Notes under the pieces: model-generated
Told to the model about the DNA's origin: nothing
The model's input: only the letters and a program-made list of their open reading frames with translations
Database searches by the model: none
In this document: one piece after another, positions 36,004 to 44,403 of the stretch
How positions within the stretch are numbered: the first letter of the stretch is position 1
Layout: each line of letters starts with the position of its first letter
Program-made: the position numbers and the translations under genes
Assembly: GCF_044582145.1 (NCBI RefSeq)
Contig: NZ_JBDODO010000001.1
From: Guyparkeria sp016278265
GTDB taxonomy: Bacteria; Pseudomonadota; Gammaproteobacteria; Halothiobacillales; Halothiobacillaceae
Reading direction: 5' to 3' (one strand)
DNA: 64,000 bases

Positions 36004-37422
36004 ATGACGACTGTTGCCAAGCGAAGCATTCCCGGAACCCGCCCAGCGACAGCGGCGGGTACGCAGGACGGGCAGGCGCCCAAGCTGCAGGTCTTCACCG
36101 ACCGCCACCTCGACAAGATCGAGCCGCTCAAGCGCCTGGGCGAGGAGGCGCTGTTCGAGATGAAGGTGGTCGCGAGCGTCCTGCCGTTTCGCGTCAACAA
36201 TTACGTCATCGAGAACCTAATCGACTGGGACCGTGCCCCTGACGACCCGATCTTCGCCCTGACCTTCCCGCAGCGCGACATGCTCGACCCCGAGATGTAC
36301 GAGCAGATGGCCGAGCTGCATCGCCGCGAGGCGCCCAAGGAGGAGATCACCGCACTGGCCTGGAAGCTGCGGCACAAGCTCAACCCGCACCCGGCCGGCC
36401 AGATGGAGATGAACCTCCCCGAGGTCAACGGCGAGACGGTCGAGGGCGTGCAGCACAAGTACCGCGAGACCGCGCTGTTCTTCCCCAGCCAGGGGCAGAC
36501 CTGTCACAGCTACTGCACCTTCTGCTTCCGCTGGGCGCAGTTCGTCGGTGACAAGGATCTCAAGATCGCCTCCAAGGAGGCCGGCCAGCTGCTCGACTAC
36601 CTGGCCGAGCGCCCCAACCTGACCGATCTGCTGATGACCGGCGGCGACCCGATGGTGATGAAGACCAAGCACCTGGCGCCGTATCTCGAGGGACTGCTCG
36701 ATCCGCGCCTCGAACACGTGCAGACCGTGCGTATCGGCACCAAGGCGCTGTCGTTCTGGCCGTATCGCTTCGTCACCGACGCGGATGCCGACGAGTTGCT
36801 GGCGCTGTTCGAGCGGCTGGTCGAGTCCGGCAAGCATGTCGCGGTGATGGCGCACATCAACCATTACCAGGAGATGGAAAACCCCATCTTCCGCGAGGCG
36901 GTCAGGCGCATCCGGGCGACCGGCGCCGAGATCCGCACCCAGAGCCCGCTGATCAAGCATATCAACGATTCGGGCGAGGTCTGGGCGCGCATGTGGCGCG
37001 AGCAGGTGCGTCTGGGCATGATCCCGTACTACATGTTCGTCGAGCGCGACACCGGGGCGAAGTACCGCTTCGAGGTGCCGCTGGCCGAGGCGCACCGCAT
37101 CTACCGCGACGCGATGAAGCGGGTTTCGGGGCTCGCGCGCACCGCGCGCGGACCGTCCATGTCCGCCGGGCCGGGCAAGGTCGAGATTCAGGGCGTGGCC
37201 GATATCCAGGGCGAGAAGGTGTTCGTCCTGCGTTTCGTCCAGGGGCGCAACCCGGACTGGGTCCAGCGGCCGTTCTTCGCCAAGTACGACGAGGAGGCCA
37301 CCTGGCTCAACGAACTGACGCCGGCCTTCGGCGAGAAGAAGTTTTTCTTCGAGGACGAGTACGAGGCCATGCAGGCCGAGAGTGGCCTGATGGTGATCGA
37401 CGCCGCCGAAGTCGAGGCATAA
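36004..37422 (+). CDS. KamA-family radical SAM protein
   Basis: A 472-residue radical SAM protein related to lysine 2,3-aminomutase. The [4Fe-4S] motif CHSYCTFC (Cys167, Cys171, Cys174) is intact, GGDP follows, and a C-terminal SAGPGKVE could hold the PLP-binding Lys. Lysine aminomutases make beta-lysine, in some organisms for the compatible solute N-epsilon-acetyl-beta-lysine, but the acetyltransferase gene ablB is not adjacent. It is longer than EpmB (about 340 residues) and KamA (about 415), so the substrate is uncertain. ATG 36004 is chosen for GAGG four bases upstream; ATG 35983 is an alternative. The last codons lie in a 20-bp tandem duplication. Confidence 0.8.
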   Translation: MTTVAKRSIPGTRPATAAGTQDGQAPKLQVFTDRHLDKIEPLKRLGEEALFEMKVVASVLPFRVNNYVIENLIDWDRAPDDPIFALTFPQRDMLDPEMYEQMAELHRREAPKEEITALAWKLRHKLNPHPAGQMEMNLPEVNGETVEGVQHKYRETALFFPSQGQTCHSYCTFCFRWAQFVGDKDLKIASKEAGQLLDYLAERPNLTDLLMTGGDPMVMKTKHLAPYLEGLLDPRLEHVQTVRIGTKALSFWPYRFVTDADADELLALFERLVESGKHVAVMAHINHYQEMENPIFREAVRRIRATGAEIRTQSPLIKHINDSGEVWARMWREQVRLGMIPYYMFVERDTGAKYRFEVPLAEAHRIYRDAMKRVSGLARTARGPSMSAGPGKVEIQGVADIQGEKVFVLRFVQGRNPDWVQRPFFAKYDEEATWLNELTPAFGEKKFFFEDEYEAMQAESGLMVIDAAEVEA

Positions 37423-37450
37423 GCCCTTGGGTCGAGGCATAAGCCCTTGG
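37411..37450. repeat. 20-bp tandem duplication across KamA-like stop codon
   Basis: Two exact 20-bp units (37411-37430 and 37431-37450), each reading GTCGAGGCATAA followed by GCCCTTGG, adjoin each other. The first contains the stop codon; the second is just downstream. It looks like a recent slippage event. Confidence 0.97.
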
Positions 37451-37468
37451 GAAGTCTGCGGATCTCCC

Positions 37469-37497
37469 TTGACGAACGGGGCGCGGGTCGCTAAGAT
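37469..37497 (+). promoter_or_regulatory. Sigma-70 promoter of rplU-rpmA
   Basis: TTGACG, an exactly 17-bp spacer, then TAAGAT, located 82 bp upstream of the rplU start. It is close to consensus, as expected for ribosomal protein genes. Confidence 0.8.
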
Positions 37498-37578
37498 TGC
37501 GCGCCTTCAGATAACGCCGGCCGGCGGCCGTAATTGAGTCGCCGGCCCCCTTACGCATAAACATTCGGGTTTTACAGC

Positions 37579-37890
37579 ATGTACGCAGTGGTCGTTACCG
37601 GCGGTAAGCAGTACCGCGTCGAGCAAGGCACCAAGGTGCGCGTCGAGAAGCTCTCTGGCGAAGCCGGCAGCACCGTGACGCTGGATCAGGTTTTGATGGT
37701 TGGCGACGGCTCTGACATCAAGGTGGGCACGCCCAACGTCGATGGCGCGAGCGTCACCGCCGAAATCGTCGGCCAGGGCCGCGGCAAGAAGGTCGAGATC
37801 ATCAAGTTTCGCCGCCGCAAGCACCACATGAAGCGTCAGGGCCACCGCCAGGCCTACACTGAACTCAAGATCACCGGCATCAGCGCCTAA
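37579..37890 (+). CDS. rplU: 50S ribosomal protein L21
   Basis: A 103-residue L21, which binds 23S rRNA in the large subunit. Starts MYAVVVTGGKQYRVEQG; the basic GRGKKVEIIKFRRRKHHMKRQGHRQ is the rRNA-binding part. Length is exactly typical. It has its own strong promoter and is followed 33 bp later by rpmA, the universal pairing. Confidence 0.99.
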   Translation: MYAVVVTGGKQYRVEQGTKVRVEKLSGEAGSTVTLDQVLMVGDGSDIKVGTPNVDGASVTAEIVGQGRGKKVEIIKFRRRKHHMKRQGHRQAYTELKITGISA

Positions 37891-37923
37891 GCGCCCGGTG
37901 ACCCAGACTAGGAGACTTGAACC

Positions 37924-38181
37924 ATGGCACATAAGAAAGCAGCAGGCTCTACCCGGAACGGGCGCGACAGTGAAAGCAAGCGCCTCGGCGTGAAGCGTTT
38001 CGGCGGTGAAGCCGTCTCTGCCGGCAGCATCATCGTTCGTCAGCGTGGCACCAAGTTCCACGCCGGTTCCAACATGGGCGTAGGGCGTGACTACACGCTG
38101 TTCGCACTGACCGACGGCAAGGTGAAATTCGAGGTCAAGGGCCCGAAAAGCCGCCGTTTCGTCAGCATCGAGTCGGCCTGA
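37924..38181 (+). CDS. rpmA: 50S ribosomal protein L27
   Basis: An 85-residue L27, whose N-terminal tail reaches the peptidyl transferase centre. MAHKKAAGSTRNGRDSESKR is the conserved beginning, with no cleavable N-terminal extension of the kind seen in Firmicutes. AGGAGACTTGAACC precedes the start. A terminator follows. Confidence 0.99.
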   Translation: MAHKKAAGSTRNGRDSESKRLGVKRFGGEAVSAGSIIVRQRGTKFHAGSNMGVGRDYTLFALTDGKVKFEVKGPKSRRFVSIESA

Positions 38182-38234
38182 ACCGGCGCGATGTAAGTTG
38201 GCGGTCAGCCCGGCTGACCGGTGACCGTCGTCTG

Positions 38235-38265
38235 AGCCCCGCCCGCGAGCGGGGCTTTCGTGTTT
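38235..38265 (+). terminator. Terminator after rpmA
   Basis: The 8-bp stem AGCCCCGC/GCGGGGCT (38235-38242 and 38249-38256) with a 6-nt loop is followed by TTCGTGTTT. It separates the ribosomal protein pair from obgE. Confidence 0.82.
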
Positions 38266-38371
38266 GTGGCCTGTTCAGGGCAACGCCGAATGCGGGCAAA
38301 TCCGTAAGCCAGGGATGCCGTCGAATCATGCAGAATTGCCCTAACGGGCGTGAAATTGCGGGGATCGTGTC

Positions 38372-39445
38372 GTGAAATTTGTCGATGAAGCGACCATCAA
38401 GGTCAAGGCCGGTGATGGCGGCAATGGCGTGGTGGGCTTTCGCCGCGAGAAGTACGTGCCCTTCGGTGGGCCGAACGGCGGCGATGGCGGTGACGGTGGG
38501 TCGGTGTACCTGGTCGGTGACGTCAATCTCAACACCCTGGCCGACTTCCGTTTCCAGCGCCACTACGAGGCCGAGCGGGGCAAGAACGGCGCGGGCCGCA
38601 ACATGACCGGCCGGAAGGGCAGCGACCTGTACGTCCACGTGCCGCTCGGCACGGTGGTCCACGACGAGGACACTGGCGAGGTGATCGGCGAAGTGGTCGA
38701 GGCCGATGCCGAGCTGTTAGTGGCCAAGGGGGGGTGGCACGGCTTGGGCAACACCCGGTTCAAGAGCTCGATCAACCGTGCCCCGCGGCAGAAGACCGAC
38801 GGGACGCCCGGCGACGAGCGCCGGCTGCGTCTGGAGCTTAAGGTGCTGGCCGATGTCGGTCTGCTTGGCCAGCCCAACGCCGGTAAGTCGACCCTGATCC
38901 GAGCCATCTCGCACGCCCGGCCGAAGGTCGCCAACTACCCGTTTACCACCCTGTATCCCAACCTGGGGGTGGTCGCGCCCCAGCCGCATCGCAGCTTCGT
39001 GGTCGCCGACATTCCCGGCTTGATCGAGGGCGCGGCCGAGGGCGCGGGACTGGGCATCCGGTTCCTCAAGCACCTGGCGCGCACCAACCTGCTGCTGCAC
39101 GTCGTCGACGTCGCCCCCTACGACGAGGTCGATCCGGTCGAGAGCGTCGCGGCGATCGAGGCGGAGCTGGAGAAGTACGACGAGTCGCTTGCCGAGCGGC
39201 CGCGCTGGCTGGTGCTCAACAAGATCGACGTCTGGACGGACGAGGAGCGCGAGGCCAATATCGAGGCCCTGAAACAGCGCTTCGCGACCGAGATCGGACT
39301 GACCGGGCCGGTGTTCGCGATCAGTGCCCTGGAGAAGACCGGCACGCAGCCGCTGGTCTGGGCGATCCTCGAATACCTCGAGGCCGAGTGGGCCCGTGAG
39401 CGCGAGGCGACGACCGAGCGCCCGGGATCGTCGACGGAGGACTGA
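38372..39445 (+). CDS. obgE: GTPase ObgE/CgtA
   Basis: A 357-residue ribosome-associated GTPase involved in 50S assembly and stress signalling. The N-terminal Obg fold is glycine-rich (KAGDGGNG, GGPNGGDGGDGG). The G domain has G1 GQPNAGKST, G3 DIPGLIEGA and G4 NKID. The start is GTG 38372 (first residues KFVDEATI), the conserved N terminus. It overlaps neither neighbour; proB follows two bases after the stop. Confidence 0.97.
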   Translation: MKFVDEATIKVKAGDGGNGVVGFRREKYVPFGGPNGGDGGDGGSVYLVGDVNLNTLADFRFQRHYEAERGKNGAGRNMTGRKGSDLYVHVPLGTVVHDEDTGEVIGEVVEADAELLVAKGGWHGLGNTRFKSSINRAPRQKTDGTPGDERRLRLELKVLADVGLLGQPNAGKSTLIRAISHARPKVANYPFTTLYPNLGVVAPQPHRSFVVADIPGLIEGAAEGAGLGIRFLKHLARTNLLLHVVDVAPYDEVDPVESVAAIEAELEKYDESLAERPRWLVLNKIDVWTDEEREANIEALKQRFATEIGLTGPVFAISALEKTGTQPLVWAILEYLEAEWAREREATTERPGSSTED

Positions 39446-39447
39446 GG

Positions 39448-40566
39448 ATGCGCGACGAGGTCAGGGGCTATCAGCGCTGGGTGGTGAAGATCGGCTCGGC
39501 GATGGTCACCGGGGACGGGCGCGGCCTAGACCGGGAGGCCATCGCCGCCTGGGCGCGCCAGCTGGCCGAACTCCGTCGCGAAGGGCGCGAGATCCTCATC
39601 GTCACCTCCGGGGCGGTCGCCGAGGGCATGGCGCGCCTGGGGTGGGAGGAGCGTCCCGAGTCTCTTCCCAAGCTGCAGGCGGCCGCCGCCGTCGGCCAGA
39701 TGGGACTGGTCGAGGCGTACGCCGAGGGGCTGGCCCGGTTCGACACCCATTCGGCGCAGATCCTCCTCACCCACGATGACCTGGTCGACCGCGAGCGCTA
39801 CCTCAATGCCCGCAGCACGCTGCGCACGCTGCTGGATCTGGGCGTGGTGCCGGTGGTCAACGAGAACGACACGGTCGCCACCGACGAGATCCGCTTCGGC
39901 GACAACGACACGCTCGCCGCGCTGGTCGCCAACCTGGTCGAGGCGGACATGCTGGTGATACTCACCGACCAGCCGGGGCTGTTCGAGGCCGACCCGCGCA
40001 AGCAGCCCGATGCCCACCTGCTGACCGAGGTGACGGCCGGTGACCCGGCACTCGAGTCCATGGCGTCACCGGAGGGAGGTCGCCTTGGTCGCGGTGGCAT
40101 GTACACCAAGGTGCTGGCCGCCAAGCGCGCCGCCCGTTCCGGCGCGGCGACGATCGTCGCGGCGGGCAGCGAGGCGGACGTGCTCTGCCGGCTGGCCGCC
40201 GGCGAGCCGCTGGGGACGCATTTTCGCCCCGCCACCAACCGGCTGGCGGCGCGCAAGCAGTGGCTGGCGGGACAGTTGCGGGTGCGGGGCCAGTTGCGGG
40301 TCGATGCCGGTGCCGCCCGGGCGGTGGCCGAGCAGGGGCGTTCGCTGCTGCCGGTCGGCGTGACGGCCGTTTCGGGGCAATTCGCCCGCGGTGAGCTGGT
40401 CTCGATCGTCGACGCCGACGGCCACGAATTCGCGCGCGGGCTGGTTAACTACCCGAGCAGCGACGCCGCCCGGCTGGTCCAGTGTTCGAGCCAGGCGATC
40501 GCCGAGGCGATCGGTTACCGCGAGGAAAACGAACTGGTGCACCGGGACAACCTGGTGCTCCTTTGA
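39448..40566 (+). CDS. proB: Glutamate 5-kinase ProB
   Basis: A 372-residue enzyme catalysing the first step of proline synthesis, glutamate to gamma-glutamyl phosphate. The amino-acid kinase domain has VVKIGSAMV, VTSGAVAEGM, NENDTVATDEIRFGDNDTLAA and GRGGMYTKVLAA. A C-terminal PUA domain (about residues 280-360) is present, as in E. coli. It directly follows obgE, and proA is not in the window. Confidence 0.97.
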   Translation: MRDEVRGYQRWVVKIGSAMVTGDGRGLDREAIAAWARQLAELRREGREILIVTSGAVAEGMARLGWEERPESLPKLQAAAAVGQMGLVEAYAEGLARFDTHSAQILLTHDDLVDRERYLNARSTLRTLLDLGVVPVVNENDTVATDEIRFGDNDTLAALVANLVEADMLVILTDQPGLFEADPRKQPDAHLLTEVTAGDPALESMASPEGGRLGRGGMYTKVLAAKRAARSGAATIVAAGSEADVLCRLAAGEPLGTHFRPATNRLAARKQWLAGQLRVRGQLRVDAGAARAVAEQGRSLLPVGVTAVSGQFARGELVSIVDADGHEFARGLVNYPSSDAARLVQCSSQAIAEAIGYREENELVHRDNLVLL

Positions 40567-40587
40567 GGTCACCGCGGCGACCGACGG

Positions 40588-41751
40588 TCAGCTCCTGAGG
40601 CGTCGCGCTTCGGCGTCCAGTTCGTCGAGCAGGCGCTCGTAGATCGCGGACAGGACTTTTAGCTCCTCGACGGCGACATGCTCATCGATCTGATGGATGG
40701 TGGCGTTGAGCGGGCCGAGCTCAATCACCTGGGCGCCGGTGGGCGCAATGAAGCGCCCGTCCGAGGTCCCGCCCGCGGTTGACGGCGTCGGTGCCGTTCC
40801 CAGCACGCCTTCCACGGCCCGCTCGACCGCGCCCACCATCGGCCCGTCGTCCCGGGTGAGAAACGGCACGCCCGACAGATGCCAGTCGAGGCGATAGGCC
40901 AGGCCGTGGCGCTTGAGCAGTTCCTCCACCCGCGCCTGGATTGCCTCGACCGAGGTCTCCGTATTGAAGCGCAGGTTGAACTGGACGCTCATCTCGCCGG
41001 GGATGACGTTGTTCGCCCCGGTGCCCGCCTGGATGTTCGCGATCTGCAGCGTCGAGGGCGGGAAGTGGGCATTGCCCTGGTCCCACTCGATCTCGACCAG
41101 CTCGGTCAGGAAGGGCGCGGCGCGATGCACCGGATTGTCGGCCAGGTGCGGGTAGGCGACGTGACCCTGGCGGCCCTCGATCACGAGGTTGCCGGTGATC
41201 GACCCGCGCCGCCCGATCTTGAACTCGTCGCCCAGCCGGTTGCGGCTCGATGGTTCGCCCACCAGGCACCAGTCGATCGATATCCCCTTCTCGCGCAGCC
41301 ACTGCATCACGCGCTTGGTGCCGTGCTGAGCGGGGCCCTCCTCGTCGCTGGTGATCAGGTAGCCCAGCCGGAAGGCGGGGTTGGGTTGCCGGGCGAGGAA
41401 GCGCTCGGTGGCGGTAACAAACGCCGCCACCGAGCCCTTCATGTCCGCCGCGCCGCGGCCGTAGAGGCGACCGCCGTGGATCTCGGCGCCGAACGGCGGG
41501 TAGGTCCAGCGCGAGGCATCACCGGTCGGCACGACGTCGGTATGCCCGGCGAACACGAACAAAGGATACTGGTCGCCCCGGCCCCCATGTACCGCCCAGA
41601 GGTTGTCGACCTCCTCGAAGCGCAGGGATTCGATCGCAAAGCCCAGAGGGGCGATCCGTCCGGCGATCAGCGCCTGGCAGCCCTGGTCGTCCGGTGTGAC
41701 CGAGGGTCGACGGATCAACTCGCGGGCGAGATCGATGGTTGCCTCACTCAT
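40588..41751 (-). CDS. dapE: Succinyl-diaminopimelate desuccinylase DapE
   Basis: A 387-residue M20-type dinuclear zinc hydrolase that releases succinate from succinyl-diaminopimelate to give L,L-diaminopimelate for lysine and cell wall. Metal-binding motifs FAGHTDVVPTGD, GRGAADMKG and SDEEGPA are intact. ATG 41751 has GGAG at a good distance; an upstream GTG (41769) is less likely. The start overlaps the stop of the ArsC-like gene, so both are coupled, the usual yffB-dapE pair of gammaproteobacteria. dapD and dapC lie 5-8 kb away. Confidence 0.96.
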   Translation of the reverse strand: MSEATIDLARELIRRPSVTPDDQGCQALIAGRIAPLGFAIESLRFEEVDNLWAVHGGRGDQYPLFVFAGHTDVVPTGDASRWTYPPFGAEIHGGRLYGRGAADMKGSVAAFVTATERFLARQPNPAFRLGYLITSDEEGPAQHGTKRVMQWLREKGISIDWCLVGEPSSRNRLGDEFKIGRRGSITGNLVIEGRQGHVAYPHLADNPVHRAAPFLTELVEIEWDQGNAHFPPSTLQIANIQAGTGANNVIPGEMSVQFNLRFNTETSVEAIQARVEELLKRHGLAYRLDWHLSGVPFLTRDDGPMVGAVERAVEGVLGTAPTPSTAGGTSDGRFIAPTGAQVIELGPLNATIHQIDEHVAVEELKVLSAIYERLLDELDAEARRLRS

Positions 41752-42092
41752 ACCAAGGTCTCCTGCCACTCGTCGGCATTAAAGCCGATCAGGGTGTTGC
41801 CATCACTTTCCACCACGGGGCGCTTGATCAGGCTGGGGTTGGCGAGCGCCACCTCGCAGGCGCGCGCCGCGTCCATCGTCTCGCGCTTGTCGGCCGGCAG
41901 GCGTCGCCAGCTCGTACCGCGGCGGTTGATCACCGTCTCCCAGCCGAATCGCTCCAGCCAGTCGTCCAGCTGGGCCTTCGGTACGCCTGCCTTCTTGAAG
42001 TCGTGAAAGTGATACCCCAGCCCCTGTTCGGCCAGCCAGGCCCGGGCCTTCTTGACGGTGTCGCAGTTGGGGATGCCGTAGACGGTAATCAT
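41748..42092 (-). CDS. ArsC/Spx-like thioredoxin-fold protein (YffB type)
   Basis: A 114-residue cytoplasmic protein of the arsenate reductase-like family. The N-terminal YGIPNCDTVKKARAW carries the single conserved Cys, the central RRGTSWRRL is typical, and KRPVV lies near the C terminus. It lacks the Cys pattern of true arsenate reductases, and YffB proteins have no proven arsenate activity. It precedes dapE with a four-base overlap. ATG 42092 is the only sensible start. Confidence 0.85.
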   Translation of the reverse strand: MITVYGIPNCDTVKKARAWLAEQGLGYHFHDFKKAGVPKAQLDDWLERFGWETVINRRGTSWRRLPADKRETMDAARACEVALANPSLIKRPVVESDGNTLIGFNADEWQETLV

Positions 42093-42125
42093 CGATAGTC
42101 CTAACAAGTGAAAATAGTTGTTCCG

Positions 42126-42150
42126 GATAGGAAAAATTGATTTTCCTATC
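42126..42150. promoter_or_regulatory. Perfect 10-bp inverted repeat in a divergent promoter region
   Basis: GATAGGAAAA and TTTTCCTATC (42126-42135 and 42141-42150) flank a 5-bp spacer, located between the divergent ArsC-like and cytochrome genes. No T run follows on either strand, so an operator is more likely than a terminator. The regulator is unknown. Confidence 0.5.
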
Positions 42151-42240
42151 ACCGCCGGCGTCCTACACTCAAACTGGATGCGGCCGTGAAGTTGAGTGGC
42201 CCGCGCGACCGAATTGCAGCAGAAAAGGAGTGGTAATGCT

Positions 42241-42567
42241 ATGCGAACCAGGAAGATGACGATGCACGCAAACCCGACTCGAATGCTGGGCCTTCTCGCC
42301 GGCCTGATGCTTGCCGCACCGGTGGCCGCCGAGCCCGATATCGCTTGGGGCGGTGAGCTCTTTGCCGACAATTGCGCCGAGTGCCACATGGTTCCGCACA
42401 ACGACGAGTGGTTCAAGGCGCGCGCGGACGCCGGCAACATGGGCAGCTACGACAGCCTGCGCACCCAGGTTCAGGGCTGCGCCAACAACTTCGGCCTGCC
42501 GTGGTTCGACGAAGAGGTCGAGGCAGTCACCGCTTGGATGAACCAGGAATACTACGACTTTGAGTGA
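42241..42567 (+). CDS. Small periplasmic cytochrome c
   Basis: A 108-residue exported protein with a signal peptide (hydrophobic MLGLLAGLMLAAPVAAE) and a single heme site CAECH in NCAECHMVPHND. An extra Cys follows in VQGCANNFG. No obvious MAPN-type methionine loop is present, although methionines in ADAGNMGSY could be the axial ligand. GGAG at 42227-42230 supports ATG 42241; ATGs at 42256 and 42262 are alternatives, the last with GGAAG six bases upstream. Its partner is unknown. Confidence 0.8.
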   Translation: MRTRKMTMHANPTRMLGLLAGLMLAAPVAAEPDIAWGGELFADNCAECHMVPHNDEWFKARADAGNMGSYDSLRTQVQGCANNFGLPWFDEEVEAVTAWMNQEYYDFE

Positions 42568-42592
42568 CGCGACCCGCGTTGCCGGGGCGTGA

Positions 42593-43429
42593 TCAGTCGA
42601 TGAACCGCATCGACAGGTCGATGGCCTTGATGTGCTTGGTCAGCGCGCCAATGGAAATGTAGTCGACCCCGGTTTCGGCCACGTCGCGCACGGTCTCGAG
42701 CGAGACGTTGCCGGAGGATTCCAGCTTGGCCCGGCCGGCGGTGACTCGGACGGCCTCGCGCAGCTGGTCCAGGGCAAAGTTGTCCAGCAGCACCCGCTTG
42801 ACCCCGGCGCCCAGCGCCTCGTCCAACTGCTCGAGGTTTTCCACCTCGACTTCCAGCGGCAGGTCGCGCGCTACCACTCCGGCGGCGCGCACGGCCTCCG
42901 TTATCGATCCCGCCGCCCGGATGTGGTTCTCCTTGATCATCACCATGTCGTACAGACCCATGCGATGGTTCGCGCCGCCGCCATCGGTCACGGCCTTTTT
43001 CTGCGCGTAACGCAGACCGGGCAAGGTCTTGCGAGTGTCCAGGATCTGCGCGTCGGTGCCCTCGACGGCCTCGACGAATCGGCGGGTGACAGTGGCCGTT
43101 GCGCTGAGCGTCTGCAGGAAGTTCAGCGCAACCCGTTCGGCCGTGAGCAGGGCGCGCGCCGGGCCGCTGAGCAGGCAGAGGGCTTGTTCCGGGGACAGGG
43201 GGTCGCCGTCGGCGGCCACCCAGTCGATCCGAACGGCCGGCGAGACGCGCCGGAAGGCCGCATCCGCCCAGTCGAGCCCGGAGAGAATGGCGGGCTCGCG
43301 GCTGATGATGCGGGCATGCGCGGTCTCGTCTGCCGGGATCAGCTGCGCGGAGACGTCGCCGCTGCCGATGTCTTCGGACAGCGCACGAGCCACGTCCAGG
43401 GCGACGATGTCAGGGTCGGCTTTGCTCAT
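42593..43429 (-). CDS. nadC: Nicotinate-nucleotide pyrophosphorylase NadC
   Basis: A 278-residue enzyme making nicotinate mononucleotide from quinolinate and PRPP in NAD synthesis. TRKTLPGLRYAQKKAV, GGGANHRMGLYD and MIKENHI are the substrate-binding motifs; VEVENLEQLDEAL and LESSGNVSLETV follow. Length matches the family. It is divergent from phoB with 255 bp between, and convergent with the small cytochrome gene. Confidence 0.97.
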   Translation of the reverse strand: MSKADPDIVALDVARALSEDIGSGDVSAQLIPADETAHARIISREPAILSGLDWADAAFRRVSPAVRIDWVAADGDPLSPEQALCLLSGPARALLTAERVALNFLQTLSATATVTRRFVEAVEGTDAQILDTRKTLPGLRYAQKKAVTDGGGANHRMGLYDMVMIKENHIRAAGSITEAVRAAGVVARDLPLEVEVENLEQLDEALGAGVKRVLLDNFALDQLREAVRVTAGRAKLESSGNVSLETVRDVAETGVDYISIGALTKHIKAIDLSMRFID

Positions 43430-43564
43430 TAAGGCACCGTGTGTCGGGTAGTCGAGGACGGGAGTCTAGCAATTTACCGGTGGCGAATTGGGCTGCTGTC
43501 CGCTACGCCCACGATGGATCGGCATGTCGTGGACCCTGTTATCGCTTCCCGTCACGTTGTCATC

Positions 43565-43582
43565 TTGTCATGCTGCTGTCAT
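43565..43582 (+). promoter_or_regulatory. Pho box upstream of phoB
   Basis: TTGTCATGCTGCTGTCAT consists of two 7-bp PhoB half-sites separated by 4 bp, the standard 11-bp spacing. Two further related units (TTGTCAT at 43557, CCGTCAC at 43549) precede it. It lies about 100 bp before the phoB start, consistent with autoregulation under phosphate limitation. Confidence 0.75.
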
Positions 43583-43684
43583 CGCGGCGGCGTTTAATGC
43601 CGGCAGAAGTCGGGGTTCCACTCGGTTCCCCGGCGCCCTCTCACACCGACTGTTGCGAGGACCGGCTCTGGCCGGGATGACCGA

Positions 43685-44371
43685 ATGCAAAAGACGATAC
43701 TGATTGTCGAGGACGAAAAGCCCATTCGCGAGATGGTGGCCTTTGCCCTGGGGCGGGCCGGCTACGATCTGGTCGAGGCGGCCGATGTACAGGAGGCCTT
43801 CGAGCGGCTGGCGGAAAAGCAGCCCGACCTGATCTTGCTCGACTGGATGCTGCCGGGCGCCAGCGGCATCGAGTTTGCCCGCCGCATCAAGCGCGACGAG
43901 CTCACCAAGGATGTGCCGATCGTCATGCTCACCGCGCGCGGCGAGGAAGAGGACAAGGTCAGCGGACTGGAGGCTGGGGCCGACGACTACGTGACCAAGC
44001 CGTTTTCGCCGCGCGAACTGATGGCCCGGATCAAGGCCGTGTTGCGCCGCGTGTCCCCGGAGACCGAGAGTCCCGTGCTCGACGTCGCCGGGCTGAAACT
44101 CGACCAGGAGAGCTACCGGGTGACGGCGGCCGACGAGTCGGTCGACATCGGGCCGACCGAGTTTCGCTTGCTCGCCTTTTTCATGAAACACCCGGACCGG
44201 GTATTCACCCGCACGCAATTGCTGGATCGCGTTTGGGGGCAGAACGCCTACGTCGAGGAGCGGACGGTCGACGTGCACATCCTGCGCCTGCGCAAGGTGC
44301 TGGCACCCAGTGGTTATGATGGCTTGATCCAGACCGTGCGTGGCGTGGGTTACCGTCTATCGGCGCAGTGA
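43685..44371 (+). CDS. phoB: Phosphate response regulator PhoB
   Basis: A 228-residue OmpR-type regulator activating phosphate-starvation genes. The receiver has acceptor Asp53 (LLDWMLPG) and conserved Lys in VTKPFSPRELMARI. The winged-helix DNA-binding domain includes GPTEFRLLAFFMKHP and ERTVDVHILRLRKVL. Length is standard. A Pho box upstream and phoR immediately downstream support the assignment over other OmpR family members. Confidence 0.95.
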   Translation: MQKTILIVEDEKPIREMVAFALGRAGYDLVEAADVQEAFERLAEKQPDLILLDWMLPGASGIEFARRIKRDELTKDVPIVMLTARGEEEDKVSGLEAGADDYVTKPFSPRELMARIKAVLRRVSPETESPVLDVAGLKLDQESYRVTAADESVDIGPTEFRLLAFFMKHPDRVFTRTQLLDRVWGQNAYVEERTVDVHILRLRKVLAPSGYDGLIQTVRGVGYRLSAQ

Positions 44372-44403
44372 GGACGCGCGCGTTTACTACAGACGAGGTG
44401 TCG

